Source: Patiria pectinifera (taxonomy: Eukaryota > Echinodermata > Asteroidea > Valvatida > Asterinidae). Taken from it: a stretch of 64,000 bases of DNA. A model generated the notes under the pieces. The model saw nothing but the letters and a program-made list of their open reading frames with translations, was not told where the DNA came from and ran no database searches. The position numbers and the translations under genes were made by a program. How positions within the stretch are numbered: the first letter of the stretch is position 1; every line of letters starts with the position of its first letter. This document shows positions 11,903 through 24,200 of this stretch, piece after piece. The stretch spans positions 2,304,465-2,368,464 of the forward strand of contig CM057149.1 of NCBI GenBank assembly GCA_029964075.1, given 5' to 3'.

Positions 11903-12267
11903 AATTACGGCATGGCAAACCACCGGACAAACCACCGGACGTCCCTTGCCCGATGGAAATAATGCACTCGCCTCCCATCCGCATCCCAATCACTCCCAGA
12001 GCCCCCCTATGCCATCAGCCCCAGTCAAGTATCCCCCTCAGTGGATATGAGGACAGTCACCATACGCACAGTGAACTCTCTTTGCCATCGAGGGCGGCAT
12101 CACAGCCGCAAGCGTCGGAGATGACCTTCGACACAGTACTTAATAAGCCATTGCCAGTTCATTTAGTGCAAAGACAGGAATCCCCCCACAATTACACAAC
12201 GGGTAGAAGCAGGGATGATGCATCACCAGCAGTATCTGGAAAACTGAACTCACCGCTAGAAATACAG
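11903..12267 (+). CDS. ATXN7: Ataxin-7-like exon a (after first zinc finger)
   Basis: The acceptor is the AG at 11901-11902 after a pyrimidine-rich tract (TTTTTTCTAACTGCAG) and the donor is GTAAAT at 12268. It enters in phase 1 (one base of the first codon is upstream) and leaves in phase 0. The translation begins E-LRHGKPPDKPPDVPCP, which lines up with the residues directly after the first zinc finger of human ataxin-7. The rest is Pro/Ser/His-rich and looks disordered. An in-frame ATG at 11854 lies in the intron and is not taken as a start, because the acceptor follows it and the family has a zinc finger upstream. Confidence 0.82.
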
Positions 12268-15200
12268 GTAAATTGCATGTCGATTGAAGTACATGAACAA
12301 CTTGCTTTGCATTATTGATTGATGAAGAAGTAACTAATCCAAGCATTCCATGAAGGTACTTGAAGCACTGTCAATAGTCTTAATCCAATACTACATTCTT
12401 GAAATTATGTATACGAGTCCAACAACATGTGCTAGTTTATCAGGCTGTGGAAATTGTGACTTTGAATCTAATGGAATACATAATTTGCATGAGGCGAACT
12501 TTGCACTGTTTATTGGGTATTGTTGCATGTATATATACAACGAATGTTATACCAAATCACTACACATGTTTTCTTGTAGTTCACATTGAAAAGTTGCAAA
12601 CTAGATTCATCTTTTACTGAACTGACCAACATTTTTGCAAACAACTTTCAGGATGTTTTTGCAAATCTGGTGAGTCCCACCCTCCCAGTCGTCAGAATTG
12701 AAAGGATGTCACCCCAACAAGCCAACGATGCTGGCATGCAATCTCTGGGAATCTCACCGGTGTCATTGGCAAGCAGCCAACAGACTACAATCGAGTTGGT
12801 ACCAGTGTCAAGCGGATCTCTCCAGTGTGCTCCCAATCTGGTCCCACAACAGCAGTCGCAGACATTGGCCCAGCATCATCAGACAACCAAACCGGTTCCA
12901 ACCGCTATGGTCCAGTTGGCACCGGGTCCCACCACAATGATGCAGACAGTTAAACCAGGCCTTGTCCAGCCACCACCAATCCAGCCAGCTCCGACCGGTT
13001 TGGTCAAGCTTGCGCCAGCTCAGCCTGTACCGAAACAAAGAAACAAAAAGCTGTCCCCAAAGAAGAATATATTGTGCAAAGGTAAACATTTTAGAACTGG
13101 ATCAAGGTATTAGTTGCCATTGTCAAACAAAGAAGCAGCTGAGACATGTGAGGTAGAGAGTTAAAAGTACTAACCTGATGAATCAGTGAAAAGTACTTAA
13201 CAAGGGGTAAAGCTTCAAAAATCAGACCAGCCGAATGTTATGTCAAACAGTGACCAACGAATAGCCCAAATATACTTCACTGAGATTTTGATTATTTGTT
13301 TGTATTGATATCTTAACCACAAGCTACATGTAAGTTGTAACTTTTGAATGTGGTGTTGACTTTTAAATAGTTGCATTTTTTTCAAAAACGAGCATTGTAG
13401 CCAGATAAGTACGGTATACTCATGAGGAAAAACGGTAAGCTGTGTTTCCTATGTGTGCATTTTTACATACTGAAAGGCAATATTGCATGCGGCTGGATAC
13501 TTGTTGAAAACATTGAAATTAGGATAATAGAAGGGATTGGAAACTGAGACAATTATGCAAAACAACAGGGATATTTGAACCTGTACCACATTGGTGAATG
13601 GAGAGGTTAAGGTTCACTGTTCCTTTATTGTGATAGTTGGAGTTGATGCAAAAAACAGTCTTTGTCATTCCATCCCTTACTATTTAAACAAACTTTCCTT
13701 AACCCTAACTTCCCCAACTCCATCAAAATCCCCCCCCCCCCCCCAGTCGGGTGGATTTTGGGGGACTTGGTCCTGCAGGCCCAGTTTGACTAAATATTGA
13801 TGGAGTATGATGGACTTGGGCCTGGAGGCCTAAAGCAAAGCATGCATTGGAAGCAGTGTGATTGATGGATTTTGGCTGACTTGGTCCAGTATTTAGTAAA
13901 AGACAGTAGGGAGTTAGGGTTATTGAAGAAATACCTTTCTCATTTCAGATCGGGAGTTTGATGTGAACAAGCATTGTGGTGTATGGGTAGATGTCGACCA
14001 GAGACAGTGCACAAGGTCTCTTACCTGCAAGGTCAGCAAGTTATTTCTGCTCAGACTTGGCCAGACTTTTTCAAATCGCTATATTAATTCACTTTTAATT
14101 GTGTTTTTTTTAAACGGTTCCATTTTGCTATCTTGCAATACTTTCACGGTTGTCCAAATGATTACCCCAAAACTTTTCATTCATCAAAACAATTTATGGA
14201 CTTGATGCACAAATACCCCCTCAAAGGGAATCAGATGGGAAACGTGAACACCAAGTGCTACCACACGCTTGGCACACGTACATAGAGATGCCATGTGCAC
14301 CTTCAGAATCAAGTATATCATGCTTGCTCAGTGTAATCCATGTGTGAAGCAGTGAGTGGCCCACTGTTTCCTCGCACACTGTAACTCCTGTGAGTAGTCG
14401 CCAAGTGCATTTACTATTCATGCACAGAATCTATAGGTTGGAATGGGTCCTGATGGTTGTACAGGTACCAGTCTGGACACTTCTCATTGCCATTGTACTA
14501 TTGCTCATGTTTGGGTATATTTTGACTCATCCATACAATTAAGGAAAGAATGATATTTCTGTAAGGAGGCTATGTTTTGCATTCATGTAGTGCATGATGT
14601 ACAGAGATATGAAAGAGACAAGTTGAGTCTCACAAGTAGTCTTTTGTGGCACTTGCCTTTTAATCTATATTTTCTGTTTACCCCCAAACTGGAAATTTGA
14701 CACAAAACTGGTAATGGCAATTTTACAGGAACTGATTTAAAAGAGCTTCTTACCATGTTATCCATAAAAAATCTGATTGGAAATACCTGTTCCTTTTTTA
14801 ACAGACTCATGCCTTATCACTACGGAGAGCAGTCAAAGGAAGACGGAAAACTTTTGATGAACTACTTGCTGAACACAAAGCCCGATCTCAGGCCCAGGCA
14901 GCTGCAAATAACCCATCTCTGCTCAAGAAATCCACTCAGCAAGCAGCGGCATCATTAGCATCATCATCGGTATCCAACCTAGCCCAGCACAACGCCACCA
15001 CGCCCCATGGCACTGCTAGACCCAGCACACCCAAGGCTACACAAAGCCGCCCCAACACGCCCAAAGCACTGACGCCCAAGGTCCTAACCCCTAGACCACA
15101 GCCAGTGGGTAATCTGCATGTGAAATCGGAAGCAAACAGCAAGCCATTGACTGTGTTCCAGAAGATCATGCCTGTACCTGGGCCTACCAAGACTTACAAC

Positions 15201-18200
15201 TTCAACTTAGTTCTTCCGGCCAGGTAAGAGTAGCTAACAGTTTTGGCTGAGATTAGAATATGAGTCCATAAGTGTTCTACTAGGAAATAAAATCATCTGT
15301 CTACCAGTAGTTTCTACATGTACCATACAAGGCGAGTCAAATAAAAGGAATCCCAAACGGTATGACCAATTTGTTAATGAAGTTCTGCATGTAGCACTTT
15401 CAAAATCTAGGATATGAAAGCCCAACTAATAAGCCTTCTTTAAGTACAAGAATCATTCAAATCACTCATGTACTTTTTAAGTTACGGAATGTTAAACACA
15501 ACCACTGTTTTAAAGTTCTGTCCACGAATCACAAAAAAGGTAAGTGTCCTTTCGGCAAAACCAAAAAAAAAATCACATCGGGATGCATATGAATTGTTTC
15601 CGTTTTGGTCCTGACATTTGGGTTTCCTTTTTTTGACTCACCGTGTAGAGAAAGGAACTAGCAGTTGCAACTTCAAAGACCCAGGCAACTTCTTGCCGCT
15701 GTATAAGAAAACAATCAAGTAGTGAATGAAATAGCAGCTACATGTACGTGATTTGATTCCCATATGTTCAGCACACAAAGCTGTATAGAAGCAGCTACAA
15801 ACGTCTTGCAAGTCTCTGTAGTATAGTAAATGTTTATTACTCTCAGCCTGTGGTCGTTGTGCTTTGGCCGTGGGCATACAGTGAATGATTAGATTTTAAT
15901 TGGCTTGCTAATATTGCCCGGAAAGTTATAATTCCTGTATTCCTTTCTCTGTGTTCAAATGATGCCCTCCTATTTGACATCAACATTCTGCATGTGATGC
16001 TTACAGACATGATAACTGTAATTCAAATATTCCATTTCAATGCAGTTGGAGTATTGTTCAGAGAACCTCAGACCGGTACATGTCCTAGTTGACTGTGCCC
16101 AATTACAGACTGTTTTTTCAAAGATCATTGCCCGTTTTGACCTAGGAAAGGCAAATGGAGTGATCACAAGGAATTTGCTACTAAAGACATGCTCAAACTA
16201 TAGAGGCCTCTGCATGTCCTAGACATTGTGAATATTTTTGTCGGATTTCCAAGAAAATATTCTCTGTTTGACGTCTGAATCCTGAATAAATTGATGCACA
16301 ATCACAAGAATCATCAATACTGTTCATATGTGCATAAAGTTTACTTTAATGTTACTGTTTGTCAAAGTAGAAAAAGCCACCATCCTCCGACAGTGCTGGA
16401 CCCTGTACCTATGGAGGCAACCGTTAATGAGAGTAAAACACATCCACAAGAGGGTGGAAGTACCAACAGCAGTAACAGCCATGGCAAACCCTCCGAGGGA
16501 GATAAGACAACGAAAGAAGACAAGGAGAAATCCGATTACTCCTGCTCCCATCACCATCCCAGACCAGTTGCAGTAAGTGCAACAGTCCTACTTAGCTTTT
16601 GAATAAGTCACCTCAGCTGCCCTGATAAATAGATAAATAAATGAATTGTAGTGCTTATATAGCGCTTTCCATTGTATCAACTATCTCAAAGCGCTTTACA
16701 AATATTCCTCGTTCATCAGGTCATGAGACCACGCAGCAGCCGATATCAGCGCTCAATCGGGCCTCTACCCTCACAGGTACCCGTTCATACTCCTGGGTGG
16801 AGAGAGGCAATTGTAGTAAAGTGTCTTGCCTAAGCGCAGGGTTTGAAACCACGTGCCATCGTACATAAATCAAACACCCTAACCACTGGACCATGATACC
16901 AACTACATGTACATGGAATTTCTTTATGTTACCTGTGTTCTGAATTTTATTGGACAGAGCTAGAAAAAAAGGTCGTTTTTGATGTTCAAAAATAGGTTTT
17001 TAAGATATTGTCAGAATAGAGATGTTTCGCTTTATAATTGTGCAAAATTGACTTTCCTTTGCAGAATTATGCCTGTTTAGTTTGTGATGTCACAAATTTG
17101 AAAACAGAACAAGTTTGGGAGAGGCATTTCTTGAACCAAAACACTACAAATCGTCCAGAAAATCACCTTGATTGGCAAATGTACCATCTGGAACATTTAA
17201 AATATATTTTGGACATATTTAGAATCACAAATTTGCAAATCTTAAAATAATCTGAAAATCTAAAAAAAGAAAAAAACATATCCATTCCAAGCTGAGCACA
17301 GAAGTGCTTGATTGTGACAGAAAAATGCCAGATTTGTTCTTGCTGTTGAATTCAGCAGTATTTGTTTGATTTGCTTGACATGATTTGTTTTAGACCAAGC
17401 AGCTGTGTGAAATGGGTCTTATGTTTGGCCTTCAGAACCAGATGTAGATGGAAAAATGGTCCCTGCTCAATTCTGTAGTCCTCATTAGTATGATGAGTGA
17501 AGAATGAGGAACTGCAGAAAAGAACACTTGTTTGTTATCAGTTTATTGATTTCTGAAGAGGCTCTTTTTTTCCCTCTATCCAAGATGTGTTCCTTTGGTG
17601 CACGGCAAGTTGGTAAGGGTCTTTATGCCTTCAATCGGAGATTAGATCATCTAAGATCCACCATGGCTGCCTTAGTGGAGAAACACTCAAGACCACCTCC
17701 ATTCAAGTAGGTCAACAACATTGCAAATGTTGTTATTGGCTTTATCTTTTTTATCGTATATTAATTTCTGGTAAGAAACCAAGGATTGGTCATGGAAACG
17801 TAGCTCACAAGCGTGAAATAAGCAGATCAGAGAACATGATAAAGAAATATTCAGGAAAATCCTCAAAGAATATTCCGGAGAAATCAGGTAGGGACTGAAA
17901 ACCCAATCCACAATTGCACCTGAGTGGGAATGGAACCCAGGCCATAGAGGTGGAAGGCGAGGAAAGAACCACTGTGCCAACCTGACTCCCTGGACCACTG
18001 CTGCAACCTGTACAGATGTGCTGAAGGAAGTTCAATAGTGCATTGAATTTCTGGTTGTAGTATTTTCCAAATACATTGAAATCTCGATAAGTCAAAACCG
18101 GTTAACTGGAAAACCCTGTTAACTCAAAGTAAGAACTTATTCCCGTCAAAAGAATAGCGCATCATGTATGAACATGCCCACACTTACTCAAAATTTCGGA

Positions 18201-21200
18201 CCGGAAGAAGTATGCCCAGTACCACGTAAAAAGATCGCGAAACTTTTTACATGAGTAATTTTTTTCATGAGTCTTTTCACTTCGGGAATGCAGCATACAC
18301 GATGTCATTGTGATTGACTCCAACCCTAAATGCAACAAATCCTGGCTCTCGAGTTAGCCTAATTGCTTGCCCAAATGCAGCCAGCACGCCAATCGCTGGC
18401 TCCTTGCGGAGGCCACATGACCGCAATGGAAACGCACACCTGGCTTTTGAGTTGCCCTCTATCGATCAAATAGGACTGGTCATGTGACCGCACATTGGGA
18501 AAACCCCGAGCGAATTGAGATCGCTAGAGACTAGACATCGACAAACGACACAAACTAAAGATTTGCTACACGAAGTTACACAGTTTGAGTCAGGCATGCA
18601 ACTTTTCCTTGGATCAGCTGATTTCCTCTTTTTTGACCTCCCATGTGTGTCATTGAAAATAGAAAAACACTGTACAAAGTCTTGGAAAGATTTGAATTTC
18701 CTCTTTTTTTGTGACTTACCAGTTGCATGCCTGTTGAGTGGTTTATTGTTGTGTTTATCGATACAGCAGACACTTTAGGTAAGAATATAAAATCTGAGCA
18801 AAACGATAAGTGGGATTGAAAAACTACACCATTAAAAACAATAACAAGAAGGAGAGTGAGCCAAATAACGTGTCAGGTATAGCAAGTTATGGTGAAATCC
18901 ATTCATGTACATTGTACAAATACATATGCATAATTTGGGAACTTTTGAGAAATTTTGGGAAAAGTTGGAACTCAAACTTCCAATATCTGAAAATGTTGTT
19001 CATTCCCTCGAGATTTGACTTACCGAGAATTCACTGTGTGGAGCAATGGTTTAGTATCCCTTCACTGAAGAATGCTACATGTACCAACAAACATTTCATG
19101 CCTGTTTGCATGCTAATTTACACGAGCTGCTCCAGTGGGTGGGACACCGCGTGCATGCCCTGGTTTGCATGCATAATTATGGCATGTAATATGCAAGACT
19201 AATGTTATTGTGAACGTGTACAAACCCGTAGCGTCAGGCACGTTTGGCAGTGCATTGATTCTCAATATCTATTTGTTCAAAGGGTACTTCTACAAGGACT
19301 ATATAGACAAATCTGGCGGCAGCCATTTTCTGTAGTGGCACCAGGCTCACGCAAGCTACAGACATTTAGCAGAGTTTGCTTGCTTATTCCAAAGTTGAAG
19401 CATTATCCCTCTTGCCTGCAAATTCATCAACTGTTGCCCTCTTTCATTTTTACCTCTGCCAAGGAGGTTATGTCTTTCACCGGCGTTGGTTTGTCTGTGG
19501 ACCGGATAACTCCAAAAGTTATGAACAGATTTTCATAAAACCTTTTTTAGGGGTGGTTCTTGGTACATATACAAATCACTTACATTTTGGAAGTGATCTG
19601 GATCTGCGTCTGGATGCAGGATTTTTCACCGATCATTATGGAACATGTTCACCCTGTGTGACCAGCTTGGTGTGCGTGGCACTGACCCGGTGACCCTGTG
19701 TGCCTTATCTCCTACCTAATCTAACCACACAGGTCAATGGACTAGACCATTCTATACAATTGTGGAGTGGAAAGGTAGACCAACACAGGCATATACATGT
19801 AAACTACAAAATATTTGAGTTTAAGGATTTGTTTTACAAACCACATTAATTGTGCATTGGTGCTGTGTGTAGTGACGGGAAATTGTTTAGCCTTGGCGGA
19901 GATGTCAGAGAGTGCCTTCTAGTTGTTAAAAAAATTATTTCTCTTACTTTTTTAGGAAAATCTGCTTATCGAGTGATTCATCTCAAGAATTGAGGACCCC
20001 TATGGATACTACTCCTCCGTCCCATGCCTCTGAGCTCCAAAGCAACAATTCTGCATCTCACTCTGCTGCCTCCACAAGTGCATTCACTCTGTCAAGTGCT
20101 TCACCATTTGATAACACTCCTAGTGGGAGTAGGAACCCTGCTACAACATGCAGCAGCAGTGGAACTATTGCACTCAGTAAAACCAAGAGCTTGCCTAATG
20201 CCGTGTGTAACAACTTCAACAAGGGGCTTGCCACCAGCAAGAAACTGAGTGGGAAAACGTCAGGGAAAACTCTGAGTAAATCTGCTGACGGTAAGGTGTC
20301 TTCATCCCTCCAGCATCCGATCAAGAACTCCAAGGCCCGGAGGAAAAGCGGAGGTGGCGGTGGCAAAAGCAATGCAGGTCTGAGTGGCAATGTTGCACAG
20401 AATTTGTTTTCAGTCTCCAATGCCAGCCCGGTAACACTAACAGGCTCAAGTAGCTATTCCATTGTGACTAACAGCGGACTGCAACCGGGAGATATCCTCA
20501 GCAGTGGCATGGTTAACTTGGATCCTGCCTCTATCGCTAATCAAGAATTGTCAGGGAACCTTCTGAAAAACCTACGCTTTGTGGTGACCAACATTGAACC
20601 CAGTGTGAATGGCGGTGCTGTCGGTAATGCGGCAACCCCTCAAACCACTGGCAACTTCACTGTTCCCATACTGAATGCAACGCTTGGAAATACTCCAGTA
20701 TTACTAGGGAACCTTGGTGCCCTAGCGCTGCCCTATGACCGGAAATTGAATGTGAAATCTCGAACAAAGAGTGCTGGCTCAGGCAAATCCTCAGTGGAAA
20801 GGCAAGGGCGACGCCTGTCTGGCAGCAATACAACAGCCAGTCTGCAGAATGTAGCAATACTTAGTCAGCCTTTTCTTGACAGTTCATCACAGGATACAGT
20901 AGGGACTGGTGCAGGAGTATCTGGTAGTGAGAGAGGAACCACAGTCAATACCTGTCAACCATTACAGAGTCCACAGTCTGTACCTAGCCCTCAACTCAGA
21001 CCGGTAAGGAGCTATTGGACCGTTATCTTCACCAACCATACTAAATCCAACAGTATCCAGTTTACGATTGTTCTGATTTAAACAGTAACAAAGACCTTTA
21101 CGGCGCGTCCCACAAAACCATTATACCATTACCAATATACCAGTTTAAAGATCGGAATTTGTACTTTTTGTAATTTGTAATTTGTATCCCTGGCGAGTAT

Positions 21201-24200
21201 TGGTTTGATATTTAAAAGTTCTAAAATTATTCGTGTTCAAATAAAGGCATGTCGAAAAAAAAACTGAACCGATTTCAAGGAAAATCAATGATGCGGTACA
21301 TCAGATGCAAACTCGAGTCACACTTTGAGCGCGCTATTTGAATAGCTACATACCGGTACTTGCACATGAATTTCAAAATTGAAACGAAGAACAATATCGT
21401 GAATTCATTTAAGGTGTTGTAATCTACGTGGATTGAAAAGAATAGGAAACACACAAAGTAAAAGGCAACCAGATCGTCACATCATGAATATGATGAACCA
21501 TTTCCACATTAAAAAAAAATGCGCATGATTGATTTTCCTTGAAATAGGTTAAGTTTGTTTTTGACATGTCTTTATTTGAACAGGAAACATTTCAAAACCC
21601 TTTTGAAATCAAACCAATACTTACCAAGAAGATTCCAAGCTTTAAAATGATATAAAAATGATGGCGGTATATGTTTCCGAAGGACGCTAGAGCCTTGCAC
21701 AAAAAGGTTGCGGGTATTTTGTGACGCACTGTAGATGTACATGTAGCTTTTGAATCATGTTGGATTCAGCCTCCTACAGTCTTTAGTGTTGTTGAATTTG
21801 TCGGATGTAGCAATGTCATTTGCTGAAACTTACTGATAATTAGCAACCTCTGCGTGGGGTGCATAGTGCATACAAACACTCATGTGCCTTGTAAACCACA
21901 GATCACAATGAACCTGCCTGCAAGTCTGGCAGTCTGGGAACAAAACAAGTAATCCTGAGTATGAGAAGCAAGCTTCATGACTAAGCCGTTGTTGCTGTTC
22001 TTTATGTTTTTTTTTATTTGTACCATCTTGATTTATCCTTGACAGAACTCAGCCAGTCCTCAGCTGACCTCGCCGCTTCCCAATGGCATCATTCCCTCTC
22101 CAACCAATATCACATTCAAGCCGTATACGAGTACCTCCATAAGTACCACAACGGCAGCATCAGCCAATCACGTGCAACGAGGGATGAGTCCCAGTAGAAC
22201 CAGTACACCCTCACCGAGTACGGGGTCTGCAGACGCATCCCCTAATGTAACCGCCCAACTGCTAACAGGCTCATTTAATACAAGTGGTAAGAAGTCCTTG
22301 TTTTTCACCATTAAACTTCTGCATGAAACTGCATACAGAGGGGGAAATGTGCTAATAGATTGTGATCTCTGCAAGGATGTTTACATTATGGTCAAGCAAA
22401 ATTAATTCCTTGATGCTGATTGGTCTATCTCTAAGCATATCTCATTCTTTTGGGTAATATAATTTCAATATGCGAGGGCCGATTTTCGATAAATTGGCAG
22501 GAATGTTGGTCAGCCGGTACTATATAATATGATGTAATTTGGTTGTACTGCAAACCACAAGAGGGGGCTTTAGGCCAAAAAAAAGAAGTTTGCGGTTTCT
22601 GGTATGGAGCTTGCCCCAAAAGTGGTGCTGTTTTTTTTTTTTTGGCTTCAAATGTCGGCTGATGACTGCAAATGGTGCCCGACTAAACTTAGTGCAAATA
22701 TATGGGAGTCCGGAGAGACCACATAAAGCTTATTCTCGATCATAACCCCATCTAAAAACACGTTAAAATTGTGCAGCAGCAGGATTCCAGTCAAACCAGT
22801 GAGTTTGGCAGTTTTGAGACATCATCTTGTATTGAAAAAAAACCTTTTTCATTTTGCCGACGCGCATGGCTACGGCGACGCGCGCGCATACCAGAAACCG
22901 GAGACTTTTTTTTTTTTGGCCTTAGTGCATTTCTAGTCGTATTCTGGGCATAATTTCTACATTTTTCATTCAAATAAATTGGTGTCCAACGCCACCGCTG
23001 GGGGCAAAATTACCAGTTTCTATTATTTTTTCCCAAAATTTGTTTCTGCATTTATTTAAACAAAGGAGGCAATAATGAATTACTTATGGTGTTTTTTAAA
23101 TGCTTTGCATTTTTGCATGCAAGACCTGGGAAAAATTACCCAAAAGCAATGAAAATTGTGCAGAAAAGGTGAAAATTAAAAACAGCTTTTTACTCTAATG
23201 GTTGCCGTATTGAATTTTTAGAATGCATCAACCATCCATTTTTGTCGATACTTGATAGGTTCAGGCGAAGAAAAAATGGTTTTGACTCACAAAAAATGCG
23301 TATTTACACAGTTTTATTTTTTAAAAATCACCAAATTGTCTGATTACATGTACTTGTGTTTTTAAATAGGTTGCCATGGTAACCATTGACATCCTACACA
23401 ATTGAGTTTAGTGTCATATTGACCCTGGATTAAAGTTAGGAAAAATGACCAAATTTCATGCCAATCGGCCAAAGCATTCCAGAGCTGTTATACCATAAGA
23501 AGTTTCACAGGGGGGTCCTGATAGGGTTAAGCACATTTTAATAGAGCTACACAAATTCAAGATGCTTTCCTCATCCTACTCAGTTTCATAGAGCATGAGT
23601 GTAATAGCAGGTCTTTGTTGTTGTCATGTACGTGCACAAAGGCAAACTTTTTACTGGTTTCTACTTAACACTTGTGAATTAACTAGTTTAAACAATTTTT
23701 GATGAAAGGTTGTATAGGAAATGTTGAAAATAGTTTCATTTTTTAAACTTATGTCTATTTGCAATCCCAGAAGGTAAATTTTATCATTTTTCAAGACTAT
23801 GACTTGTGGCTTAAGTAAGTTGACTAGAAGTTAAGTGTTTAAATTTCCTCAAACGTATTTAAGGAATATTTTTTAATTGATCACTTAGCATAACGTGTTG
23901 ATTTTTTTATCAGTTTTCTGAGTAAGGTGTTTGATAGTTTAAGTAACATAAATATACATGTGCTCTCCCATCAGAAGATTTGCCGTTAAACAACTTGATT
24001 CATTTAGTGAGTATCAAGCTTAAAATGTTTTGTTTTGTTGGTGTTTGATATCACGCAGGTAAACTTACTCTAGTCTCACCAAAAGGCAGCTCACACAACC
24101 TTCAGAAATCCACCTTGAACCAAAAACACAGCCACCATCAACACCATCCCCATCGGACCGTGTCACAGCTCTCCAACCAGCAGCAACAGCAGCAGCTTCA

